From Chrysaora quinquecirrha (taxonomy: Eukaryota; Cnidaria; Scyphozoa; Semaeostomeae; Pelagiidae): a stretch of DNA of 64,000 nt. The translations under genes and the position numbers were made by a program. The notes beneath the pieces were generated by a model. It saw only the letters and a list, made by a program, of their open reading frames with translations. It searched no databases and was not told where the DNA came from. The stretch lies in contig JACTAT010000036.1 of the NCBI GenBank assembly GCA_014526335.1, positions 4,135,516 to 4,199,515 on the forward strand, given 5' to 3'. Numbering within the stretch: position 1 is the stretch's first letter; the number at the start of each line of letters is the position of its first letter. Positions 10,550-21,606 of this stretch are shown piece by piece.

Positions 10550-13500
10550 TTAATACCGAGCATCCCATCGTCTTTTTCTATGAAACAATTTATCCATTAA
10601 ACTTAATGGTTTGCTCTGTTGAGAAAAAGTGTCCTTTTCTCTATTGTTAATGTCGTCCCTTCTAATGTTTACCACAGTACTGGTACTGCATTCCTGTCGT
10701 ACTGGTACAACTGCTGCAGGCTTCCCCGTGAACCTTGAGCTGCTTCCAGTGCTATAAGTCGGTCCCGTTACTGGTGCCGACACGATCTCCGAGTTGCCGT
10801 TCTTGCGATTAATTGTATCGGAACTTCTCACAGATAAAGCCTTTGAATTGTCGTCTTTGCGATTTGTCACATCTGTTCCTGACACTGGTAGGACCTTTGA
10901 GTTGTCGTCATTGCGATTTGTCGCATCTGAATTTCCCACGGGTACAGCCTTTGAGTTATCGTCCTTGCGATTAGTCGCATCTTTACTTGTCACGCTATCC
11001 CGTATAGGTGCACCTGGACCTGGTTTGAAATTTGAGCTACCTTTCTTGACTTCAATTATTTCGATGCTGCTATCGGTTTCGCTGACCTTCTCTTCTTCGA
11101 TTGCATGAAGCTCATCGACTAGCTGAAAAGTAGGCTTAGCCGCAGCTTCTTCTTGAATTTGCTTTCGATTTTGCAGCACCTGAGACAAAACAGTGAAAAC
11201 AAGATCCGAATTGTTTTAATGTGCGGACCAACCAAGACAACCCAGCTGTGTTCATTACCCTGATGGTGGGATGGATTCCCTGTCCACCAATCCCTAGCAA
11301 AGATTCGAGTACCAAAGCTGAAGCGATAATTTCTCAAGTGAAAGTGGTCGGTTGTACTACCCCAGTCGGGAGTGGGAACAAGTTAAACGCTAGAGTAGAA
11401 CTGAGGACCTCACCCAATCTTGTACGAGAGGCGTCAGTCCGAACTAGACTTATTACCTTCCTCCCACTCTTTCGGAAACAGCTTCTAACAACTACAACAA
11501 CATACAGCTGTTTCCTCAGAGCATTGAACTCTTCAGAGTAGTTGGAGCGGGGTGGTGTAGTGTGGAGGAGCGTAGACTACGACGAATGTAATAAGTCTAA
11601 GTCCGAACCACTATCGACGTACCGTGAAAGTCGTGTAAACTTGTTGCTGTTACTCGAATAACATTGTCGCTTAATATAGTGGAGCCAAAGAACAATAGAA
11701 ATCACCATGTTTAAAACGTTATTTGTTTATAACGTACCAAAAATACGGCCTTCAAGTATATATTACAACGGGATTATACTGTAATAACGAGAGAAACTAG
11801 AACCAGGGAGAAACAGTAATTATTTTCTTGACCATTCGATGAAAACCAAGAGTTTTGAGACAGTGTGTGAGTGGGGCATTCCGATGTACTACTGACACAT
11901 GTTCCCACAGAAAATAATTGAACTGGAGACCAAGGAAATAATGAAAGTTGACGTACAGTGCAAGTGAAAATCTTTGTTGATGAAAATGAAACTAATACCT
12001 GATTATACTTCTGTATTACTAAGTCTTTTATTGCTAGAGGCCTCAGTGGGCCTTGCACACCACCGTCTCTCCTGACAAATACCTGAAAGAGTTAAGGTAT
12101 ACAAGATTTGCCATATATATCAATTTTCAAGCTCCATATTCATCTGCCGCAGCATGATAAATGACATATGGACGGACGGGGATGTGTCGCCGAGATTTTG
12201 CATACCAATCCACTTATAATGTAGACACAGACACAGACCCTATATTATGGGTAATAACAAGCTAAATATGAGAGTGATCAGGCTTTCAAGGCCATATTAT
12301 TGCTTTAAATCGCACTACAAACATCTTCGACGCGATATAAACACTATTCGGACTCAAATTAAAGTGAATTTCTTTGGTTTTCTTCGATTTCCCATCCAGT
12401 TACATGGGGATTTGGCTTAAATCACACCCATGTTTAGAAAATTACAGGGCCAAAACCCGTCCATATGGGTGGCATATGTCCGCACCAAAGTTTTATTACG
12501 TGCACCCAAAGCTTCAAAAAAGGAAGATAGATACAGCAACCACCTGTGCAATCTTTTCTAAGGATTCGATCTACGCTATCCGCCGAAAAAAATCAAGGCG
12601 TCTTTGCAATTTCAAGCGAATGCTTGAAAGCTAGTCAAAGCCGAAATGCGTTTTCGCTTTTAACTACAGGAATTAAAAAATACAAGTATTGGTGAAGGTG
12701 AAGGTGAAATGGTTTTTTAGCGCCAGTCGCTAGGATCTCAGTAGTAGGTCAACTAATCGAGACCTCGACCCTGGTTGTGACGCTACCGTGGCTGGGCTGG
12801 AACCCTGACCACACTGAGCTTCTGACACAACGAGTCAGCTGGATTACACCACAACGCCACAGCACCTTCACCAGTAGCACCTTCATCAGTATTATATACC
12901 TGATGTCTACCATTCTCATAAATTGAATTTGGATCTCCTTTATCGATCCAAAGCTCAATCACTTTCAGGAATCTGTCTCTGCTACTCTCTACAGGAATAA
13001 AGTTTATGCTAAAAAAGAAAAAAAGAAAATAACTTTTGGCCAGGGTAAAAAGATTTGTCTTGGCAATTATAATAGTTGGAGGCATCAAAAGCATTAAATG
13101 CAAGTTGTATGTATGTATAATAAAAAAGCACTTGTATTGCGCCATATTTCAACAGGGCTTAAAGGCGATTTTTTTAATTTGAAGGGCTTCTGGTAGACTC
13201 GCCACACTGCAAACTCGCAACACGATAAAATTTAAAATTTAAATAAAAAAAATGAAATTATGTATTCATTAAATCTCATACAATTTTCCTAAACGGCTTT
13301 TCTGTGATTTATTTCCTGATATTGAAGGCGGCTTGTCCAGTTGGTCTTAATTAGTGCAGCGAGTCGGCTTTTGTTGAGACAACTTGACCAGATGTATGGT
13401 GAGTTGATTGTGGAATTTAGCCAGTGTGGCAAGCTGACAAGTTACCCAGGGAGTTCTTCCGGGGGGGGGTTCTTCCTTCTTCCATGGTGTAGGTATGTAT

Positions 13501-16500
13501 AGATATGAGCTGCTCATTCGGACAGGGTTTTACCGATTATAGGTATCTTGTCAGGTATCGTTTTTGCCGATTTCGGAATACATTGGAGTGTCATTTTAAA
13601 AATTTCTTGTAGCACTTTTGTCTCAGGTATCCTATCGGGTCATACTGTTATCGAGGTATCGTTTGGGGTCGATTTTCTGTTTCGAATACGACTCTCGGCG
13701 GCTTCGAGCGATCCCCCAGGCCAAGTATTCCGTATAAAAGATCCAGTGGAAGATCAAGTAATGACGTCAGTCTATATGACTGCTCTTAGGCATCTTTCGG
13801 ATTTGCATTTCATCATATTTGGTATCCATTCATTCATGTATCTTTTTCACGATCTGCAGATATCAATTCGGGTCTTCTTTTTTACACCATGGAGGCTCAC
13901 CTGTACCCTGTTATTTTTTTTTTAATTTTATAGAACCCCACAATTCTGTTAACTATTCGCAACAGTAAATGGAGCAAAGTAGCAAATGTCGTAAATGAAT
14001 AAGACTTACGTGTATTGATGATCACGAACGATAGGTCTGAACTTTGCGAACTCTTTTCGTACCGTATCTATTATTCTGATTATCTGACTGTCATATAAAT
14101 AAAGCCCTTCAACTACTCCTACAAATAAACATATACTCTTAGTTTGTAATAGAATCAATTGTACTAGAATCAATCCTTCATTGGCAGTCCTGGAAGGGAA
14201 CACTTGGAGAAGGAAATATGTATTTATAAGGTTATCTCCAAAATCAAGGAGCAAGGAATAAAGGCGGGAATGAGGGGGGAATGACCAAGAACAGTGGGGG
14301 TGTAGCGAGAACAACGGGTCAAATTTTGCATCACATTTTTCCGCTATCTTAAAAAATACTTGTTTCTATCTGATCTTAGCAACTCTTAGGCAAACCAAAA
14401 CGAAATCTACCAGCTTGAAACCCTTGTTCTGAAAAGCACTTCAAACATGTTTTTGAATGGGGTGGGGGGTCGTGAAAATCACTCCAAATATAAGAAACAG
14501 GCGGGCTTTACAGAAGTCTTCTTACAAGAAAGTGTTCTTATAAGAAAACGCGTATAGCTTGATTTCCAAAAACGCTAGATTTGGCAGGCTTTTGAAACGA
14601 ACCAGATAGAAATGAATTTCAGCCTGTAAGACACCATCGTTTTCGATATTTTGTAATTGCTTGGTTAGAAATATCTCGAGAGTTAAAGCTTTCAGCGTTT
14701 GTGCCGTGATGCTTTTCCAACATCTCTAACGATGCGAAATCATTCGCAAACGATGGAACGTAAATGAAGTGTAGAAAATTGGGGTCGATTTTTCTGTTTC
14801 GAATACGACTCTCGGCGGCTTCGAGCGATCCCCCAGGCCCAGTATTCCGCATAAAAGATCCAGTGGAAGACGCATCCCCGATGATCTTCCGGGAGCTACG
14901 ATTATGGCCCGATTATGGGAAGAAGCTTTTGCACAAGCGTTAATGTTAGCATTGAAAAGGGAAAATTAAATACAATACAGCATTTTTGTTCTATTCTATT
15001 CTCTTCTACCAGATACTGTCTCCTTCCAAAGGGAAATTACGACAGGGGACAGGCCAGAGTGGAAACTCAGCTAATACCATTGCAAATATGGGGACCTATG
15101 ATCAGTATTGGATGGGAAAAATCATCTACTTGCTTCTTGCTTCAAGCTGCCCATATTGTTAAGGGAGTGCACATAAGCTCTAAACTTTGTCTAGATACTT
15201 TGTTCATTGGGAGTCATGATATAAAGACCAATTTCAAGATGAATGGTGTTAAAATGTGTATCAGTAATTGGTTTCAAAACAATACCAATTTAAAGCAACA
15301 CAAGTTCTTTCGTAACAGGCAAAAGGTCTCCTCCTCCCCCAGATCGCATGAGACCCCCATTTCTTGTCGCCATATCAATATCATACTATAAGAAGGGTTA
15401 GCTTACCATCATCAGTTATTCCCCCAAGCATAACGCCACCTTCAGCATTCAAAAATGCAGGACCATATTTACAAATGTACTAAAAATGAAAAGAAGACTT
15501 TGCAAAAGAACAATCTTAAGGTAATAAAGAAGTTGCACAATGGGGTGTACTGGATGGACATTTCCACCCAACTTTTCTCAACAACCAATTTTCTACTTTG
15601 CCTTAATTTAACGAGAAACTGCATTTGAGAAATTGCAGTCCTTAGTGACAGGGAATTCAAAGAGCCATGATGCTTTTACGGGCTTTTAAAAGGCGTTTTC
15701 TTCACTCTGAAGGGTGTGGTCCTGAAAAAATTCCCCTAGGAGCAACCTCCCAGACTTCCATCTTTGGCCGCTCAACTCCCAGGTCCAACCCAACATCTAG
15801 TGACTAGCATTGCACCTGGTATAATGCTAGAAAGTTCATGATATTTTGAAGAAAAAAATTGAGGAGCATTATGCATGCCAAATAGAAGCATTATGGTAGG
15901 TTAGTCTGAAGACAATAAAAAATGGATATTAATTTAAAGGGGATGTTTGGACTGAATCCATTAAATCTCATGAAACAGAAGAATGTCTATCTGTAGTAAC
16001 CTATGCTAGTAGAAATTAATCCTTATTAATCCTAGTTCTAGAAAGTAAAGAATCCAGCACAATATTCATAGACATCAAAATGACAAACTAACCTCATTTT
16101 TAGTTGCTAATATGTCACTCTGCCATTAACGGGGCGGGAGCATCATCAGAGTGAAGAATTTGGTTTTCTCCATTTATTAAAAGTTTGATCGATGCTTTGC
16201 ATTCATCGTATTTGTCATAATGGCTTTCTGTTGAATTTAATGGACTGTTCTAAAAATTATTTACTCCATTGTTTTCTGTTCTTTCCTCCTCCAGTAATAG
16301 AAAAATGATCTCCATGAATTAGAATTCAACAGAAAGCCTTTACGGCGAATACAACAAATGCGACACATTGATCAAAATTTTGACAAAATCAAGAAAATGG
16401 AATCCTTCACTCTGATGATGCTCCCCCTTAATGGTGGAGTGAAAATATTAGTAACTTAAAATGAGGTTAGTTTGCTATTTTGATGTTAATCAATATTATC

Positions 16501-16667
16501 ATTTCGTTGGCTAACCTAAAATGACATCTTTAAAAGATTAGAATCCAGCATGAACTTACATCTTTTAGAACATCATCTTGGATCATTCCAGCTCCAGCTT
16601 TAAACTCGTAATTTCTGTCTTCAGTTGTATTTATAACCTCATGATATATATAATATTGTCTCTTCAT
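10550..16667 (-). CDS. SLFNL1: Schlafen-like protein 1 type, AlbA_2 domain with repeat tail
   Basis: Exons 16668-16560, 15479-15407, 14118-14010, 13008-12900, 12082-11999 and 11179-10550 join in phase with good splice sites. The spliced protein shows the Schlafen AlbA_2 pattern: EDRNYEFKAG, then FLNAEGGVMLGGITDDGVVEG, then YTINFIPVE, closing with VFVRRDGGVQGPL, which I recognise from vertebrate SLFNL1. Schlafen AlbA_2 domains are nucleic-acid-binding, and some Schlafens are RNases; activity here is not established. The last exon encodes a disordered tail with four 18-residue repeats of the form DATNRKDDNSKAVPV and ends KRRWDARY. The ATG at 16667 follows an acceptor directly, so the first exon is non-coding or missing. 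A coding-looking exon at 17743-17663 does not match in phase. AATAAA lies 31 bases after the stop. Confidence 0.85.
12165..12395 (+). repeat. Dispersed ~230-bp repeat, copy 1
   Basis: Shares long words with 55415-55610 (gacggacggggatgtg, gacacagaccctat, ctacaaacatcttcg, attcggactcaa) in the same order and orientation. It lies in a SLFNL1-type intron; the other copy is in an atlastin intron. Family unknown. Confidence 0.8.
12691..12880 (-). mobile_element. tRNA-derived SINE-like element, copy B
   Basis: Most complete copy of the family also seen at 3801-3966. On the minus strand it has tggcgttgtggtgtaa (A-box-like) and gggttccagccc (B-box-like). It starts almost at the splice donor of the SLFNL1-type exon 12900-13008. 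Confidence 0.7.
13664..13755. repeat. ~90-bp direct repeat, copy 1
   Basis: Nearly identical to 14784-14873; both contain acgactctcggcggcttcga. It lies in the SLFNL1-type intron between exons 14010-14118 and 12900-13008. Confidence 0.9.
14784..14873. repeat. ~90-bp direct repeat, copy 2
   Basis: Second copy of 13664-13755, in the preceding SLFNL1-type intron, with only a few mismatches. The two copies therefore flank the exon at 14010-14118. Confidence 0.9.
16092..16475. mobile_element. Long-hairpin MITE
   Basis: The left arm (from ctaacctcattttta) and right arm (to aatgaggttag) are inverse copies over roughly 160 bases each, sharing gagcatcatcagagtgaa and ggctttctgttgaatt, with a short loop between. 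It sits in a SLFNL1-type intron. Confidence 0.85.
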
Positions 16668-16679
16668 CCTAGAAAAACA

Positions 16680-17660
16680 TTGCAAATTTTGTTTACTCAT
16701 AATGTAAAGAAAAATAACAACTTATTGGAAAAACGTTTTTGTTTTTTACATGAACTTTACAATAGTCACCTTTTTGTACATATCTGCCTTGGTGTGAATT
16801 GAAGACCAGGTGTGGATACATATTTTATTCGTTTCTAATAAAGATACAAAGAGATCGCATAAAATGATATTGTACATAACAATTAAATCTTTTAATTTAA
16901 TGGGGATCAATCTCATGGTACCATATAATAAAAGAGAGGGGACTGCCTGAAGCCTGCCTCAAAGGCACAAGTCTGTATTTTCAGGAATGGAATTTAGACC
17001 ATAGGACGCAAAAAGATGCAGGAACCAGGAAGGGGCCATTAATTCAACCTTGAAAAGTGCAACTTTTTCTTGATACCTTGGGGGTTAGCACCCTTTCTAT
17101 TTTCAATATGAAAATGATATTTTGGTGCCCTTCCTGTGCTGTGCTTTAACATTACACAGATAAGATATCTAACGTTTTTTTTTTAATTTCCAAACTACTC
17201 TTTAAATAAAAGAAACATAATCTAGGTCTAACAGTTTGCTGACAAATTTATTGAACAAATGCAAGCCCCAGTCTGCAGAGCATGACAGAACTCAACTAGA
17301 TCTCGTGAGAAAAATTTTCCACATGCATTGCGTGCATGCCTGATTTTCTGGGGTGCAGCTTGCATTTGACCCCAACACAAATTTCCTCGTGCATGCAGTT
17401 GCCATGCTCTGCAGGCTGGTGCAAGCACCCCCTTTATTTTGGCCCCCCATAAATGAGATTCTGAATGCTGTTGTTGTTCAAAGTCCTCCCCTCCAATTTC
17501 AGCCCCCAGCAATTAGGCACCAAATATAAGTGCGCAATTGTATATAGATCATATGTCTGTATTTATTGATAGGCAATCAATGGCATGGCGTGTCCTCTCT
17601 TGCTGGTGGATGGCCTAGATACAACAACAATAAAAAGACACACATGGAACAAAGTTTCTT
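16680..17660. other. Intron/upstream region of SLFNL1-type gene, no clear exon
   Basis: Non-coding as far as I can tell. A GC-richer block at 17230-17520 (repeated tgcaagc/gcatgc words) may be a transposon remnant. An intermediate exon could hide here, because the exon at 17663-17743 ends in phase 0 while the exon at 16560-16668 needs two carried-over bases. Confidence 0.4.
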
Positions 17661-17662
17661 AC

Positions 17663-17743
17663 AGCAGGTTTGCTTTCATTGTTGTCATCATCTTCGCTTT
17701 TTCTTTTAAATAATGTCTTTAATTTTTTTAAAAGTGCAGCCAT
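17663..17743 (-). CDS. Possible first coding exon of SLFNL1-type gene
   Basis: ATG opens a 27-codon frame beginning MAALLKKLKTLFKRKSEDDD, lysine-rich then acidic, ending at a good donor (gctgtaagaa). It is placed where a first exon should be, but its phase does not match the next recognised exon. It could be joined through an unseen exon, or be unrelated. Confidence 0.4.
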
Positions 17744-18235
17744 TTAGCCCCAAAAATGAGAATTATGAAATATTTTCTAGAAACCAATGACAAATGTCAA
17801 ACTTTAAATCGAAGGCAAGATTGTTGAAGAGAGCATCAGGATCAGCAAAGCACAGCAGCAGGCTCCGCGGCTCCACAATTCCAAGTTCCCGCCTTGCCTC
17901 ATATTGAAAACGAGGTGATGTTGAAGGTCTTGGCTGTTCCTCGATGTATCAGAGAATGAATAACTGCGTAGTGCGCATGCGAGCAACAACTTGCCCATAG
18001 CAATAGCTACGTGCCCAATCAAGAACGAACCAACAGGCACCACCAGATATGGCAAATACGACAGTGCAATATACAAACACCCTAAACTAATACTGTAATC
18101 TTACTTCATCACAAGCATGCATCAGACGGGGCGGCAAATAGTAGCAAACGCATACGTTGTAAATTATACATGAAACCGAACGGTCCTAATAGTAAGAGAA
18201 CTACTAAGGAATGCAGATACATTAGGTTATAAGCA

Positions 18236-19650
18236 TACGAGCGTACATAGCCCCACATGTTGTGGAGATGGTTGAGACTGTGCGGTGATACATAGGTATA
18301 TAGTAGTACAGGCATACATGGCCCCGAATGTTGTGGAGATGGTGGAGAGATGCATAGCTATGTAGTAGTACGGGCATACATGGCCCCGAATGTTGTAGAG
18401 ACGGTGGAGACGGTGGAGAGATAGTTATAGGCATATAGTAGTACAGGCATACATGGCCCCGAATGTTGTGGAGACGGTGGAGACGGTGGAGAGATACATA
18501 GGTATATAGTAGTACAGGCATACATGGCCCCGAATGTTGTGGAGATGGTGGAGATGGTGGAGAGATGCATAGCTATATAGTAGTACAGGCATACATGGCC
18601 CCGAATTTTGTGGAGACGGTGGAGACGGTGGAGAGATGCATAGGTATATAGTAGTACAGGCATACATGGCCCCGAATGTTGTGGAGATGGTGGAGATGGT
18701 GGAGAGATGCATAGCTATATAGTAGTACAGGCATACATGGACCCGAATGTTGTGGAGACGGTGGAGACGTTGGAGAGATAGTTACAGGCATATAGTAGTA
18801 CAGGCATACATGGCCCCGAATGTTGTGAAGACGGTGGAGATGGTGGAGAGATAGTTATAGGCATATAGTAGTACAGGCATACATGGCCCCGAATGTTGTG
18901 GAGACGGTGGAGACGGTGGAGAGATACATAGGTATATAGTAGTACAGGCATACATGGCCCCGAATGTTGTGGAGACGGTGGAGACGGTGGAGAGATGCAT
19001 AGCTATATAGTAGTACAGGCATACATGGACCCGAATGTTGTGGAGACGGTGGAGACGGTGGAGAGATAGTTATAGGCATATATTAGTACAGGCATACATG
19101 GCCCCGAATGTTGTGGAGACGGTGGAGATGGTGGAGAGATAGTTATAGGCATATAGTAGACAGGCATACATGGCCCCGAATGTTGTGGAGACGGTGGAGA
19201 TGGTGGAGAGATAGTTATAGGCATATAGTAGTACAGGCATACATGGCCCCGAATGTTGTGGAGACGGTGGAGACGGTGGAGAGATAGTTATAGGCATATA
19301 GTAGTACAGGCATACATGGCCCCGAATGTTGTGGAGACGGTGGAGATGGTGGAGAGATAGTTATAGGCATATAGTAGTACAGGCATACATGGCCCCGAAT
19401 GTTGTGGAGACGGTGGAGACGGTGAAGAGATACATAGGTATATAGTAGTACAGGCATACATGGCCCCGAATGTTGTGGAGACTGTGGAGACGGTGGAGAG
19501 ATACATAGATATATAGTAGCAGAGGCATACATGGCCCCAAATGTTGTGGAGACTGTGGAGACGGTGGAGAGATACATAGATATATATTAGTACAGGCATA
19601 CATGGCCCCGAAAATTGTGGAGACGGTGGAGACGGTGGAGAGATACGAGT
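18236..19650 (-). repeat. Minisatellite array, left arm (71/73-bp unit, ~19 copies)
   Basis: Tandem unit containing catacatggccccgaatgt and a doubled ggtggagac, inverse of the right arm. Two main variants differ in the spacer before the next unit: cataggtatat (71 bp) or agttataggcatat (73 bp). Stop codons are rare on one strand, which produces the overlapping open frames; none looks like a real protein. Confidence 0.95.
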
Positions 19651-19825
19651 GGTTCTGCGTGCTGCGTTATTGGACCATTCAATGCGTGATTTGACGAGAT
19701 CAGAATTTTTGCCCGTGAATGCGTGAATCTAATTGGAAGCGTGTAGCATGAAATCGCTTCGTACGTACAGCTCGTGATTTCGTGATTCACATATTGACGG
19801 CGTAAACCCATCGTTGATCGGTTGA
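19645..19825. repeat. Dispersed 'gttctgcgtg...gcgtgaatc' repeat, copy 1
   Basis: Begins directly at the inner end of the left array and shares word order with 25548-25735: ggttctgcgtg, ttggaccatt, gtgaatgcgtgaatct, ctcgtgatttcgtgatt. Family unknown. Confidence 0.8.
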
Positions 19826-19905
19826 TCGTTGACCGTGATCATTTTTGTTCGTCGTAAATCTATAAGCCACCCCCCCAAATCTTAATTTTCTGTCTTCCCT
19901 GCTGC

Positions 19906-20646
19906 CAGGGCCGTCCCTACATTGGGGGTGTTGGGGGTGCGACCCCCCCTGGAAAAAGGACCAGTCGGCTAATCGGTAGTTTCGGTCTGCGAAATCACTC
20001 TTTTATGCATTCCTGAATCATTGATGCAGAGTAAAGGCTAAGTAAAAAACAATGGGAAATAAAACAGAACTACTGCAAAAGCATGGAGCGTCTTTGCTTG
20101 ACAAGGGAGGGCCGACCAACGAAGTTGTACAATCAAAATTTTCCAGAATATGCCATATTTTTTCCATTTTCGGCGGTTCACCGGCCACGATGCACCAGAC
20201 CAACAAATCTATAGATGTATTAATTGTACTGTAATGTAGTATCAATAAGACTCTATAGCAAGCAATAATATTTGTCAATCTTTTGGATTCCTTTAGAATT
20301 CAGATGTTCAAAGAAGTTTCGGTTTTTTACTACAATTTTGAAGTTTTGTGCCACTCAAAGACCATAAAAATTCTGTACGAATTCCACGATAGAGTTTCAA
20401 GAAAACTGCATTTTAAGAGTTCCGAAAGGGCCGTTAGAGCGATTCTAGCTTCAGGTTTTTCCAAAATTTTCGGGGGAGCATGCCCCCGGACCTTCTAACA
20501 CAATGCCCGTTTTACTCGCGCCCATCAAAACTTAAGCACTCTTGTACGCCGATTTGATGATGCCTAGAAAGATTTTTCAGTTCGACTCTAGTCGGCAAAT
20601 CGAGACGGTCACACCCCCCATGAAAACTTTTCTCGGAACGGCCCTG
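19906..20646. mobile_element. 741-bp non-autonomous hAT-type element with 8-bp target duplication
   Basis: Starts cagggccgtcc and ends with the inverse ggaacggccctg. It is flanked on both sides by the identical 8 bases cctgctgc (19898-19905 and 20647-20654). An 8-bp duplication and CAGGG ends are diagnostic of hAT elements. The interior has G/C runs near each end (gggggtgcgacccccc; gggggagcatgccccc) and no transposase frame. It is nested in the centre of the fold-back element. Confidence 0.9.
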
Positions 20647-20654
20647 CCTGCTGC

Positions 20655-21600
20655 AGATCGTAAAAATAATTGTTGACTGCCAATCCGACACATGAATGAA
20701 TTTCAAGCCGAGGGCCATTTCATTCGTTGAAAAAGCGTGCGAGATTCCTATTTAAAAAAAGGACTCTTAAAAGTTTCCTACGAAAACAATATAGTAGAGA
20801 TTCCAGCTGAGGGTGTATGAAATTCCAAGGAGTGACTCGCTCCTCCGTTCAAGCGCGCTTAAATCCAATCTTGCACAAAAATCGGCAGAGAAAGGCGTGA
20901 AATGCGTGCACGTGAGAATCTAGTTCCATGTCCATGGTGTATGGGGTGTATGACTGCTTGCATGGTTGAAAAATTGTGCGTTATTACGAGACTCGAGACC
21001 CTCTTTAGTGGGCCTCCAGGTAATTGTTATGGTCAGCAATTGTAAATATAATGTTAGAATTAAGTTCTAATATGGCAAGTACAAGGAGGTAGTAGCCATT
21101 GCTTGATATTTTTGAAATAGAAAGAAAAATGTGAGATACAGTCATTTTTTTATAAGAAATTATGTTCTTAGCCATATAGTAAGGTTTTTTTTATCTTTTT
21201 ATTTTAAAATTTTCACCTAGTCCATAATGGCTCTAGAAACCTTAAAATCGCTTATTGGTATAGTAAAAGTGTCTTAAATTATTTAATTTGGAAAATTTAA
21301 GAATTTTTGAAAAAAGGCATAAATGTGAAGTATCATGTTCTTACCAGTCTAAATATGGACATTTGCCGGAATTCACCCAAAGTATGATAGTTCTTGGGAA
21401 TAATTTGTACTTAAAATTTACACTAGCACATCAGTAGAATGAAATCATCAACTAATCCATTTTGCAATTTGTATATAAGTTTTGACGTTCCATTCTCAAA
21501 GAAATATGATTTGATTAACAACAATAGCTATTTTGAAAGATGCTGTTTTCTATGCAATGATAACTATTCCAGGTAAAGTCGCCAGATTATCAGAGACATT
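20655..21600. other. Central spacer of the fold-back element, no gene seen
   Basis: AT-rich sequence with short open frames only. A partial gcgtgaaatgcgtgcacgtg motif near 20893 resembles the dispersed repeat at 19645. Confidence 0.5.
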
Positions 21601-21606
21601 CAGGAG

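Noticed and set aside
10794..11108. 104-codon plus-strand frame
   Set aside because: Antisense shadow of the repeat-bearing last exon of the SLFNL1-type gene.
14915..15391. 158-codon plus-strand open frame
   Set aside because: Lies in an intron of the SLFNL1-type gene, with no domain and no splice or start context; probably chance.
17228..17512. 94-codon minus-strand frame as the missing SLFNL1-type exon
   Set aside because: GC-richer, repeat-like composition with no suitable splice sites in phase and no family similarity.
18236..19650. Possible CRISPR array
   Set aside because: Units are contiguous tandem repeats of 71-73 bp without unique spacers, in an animal genome.
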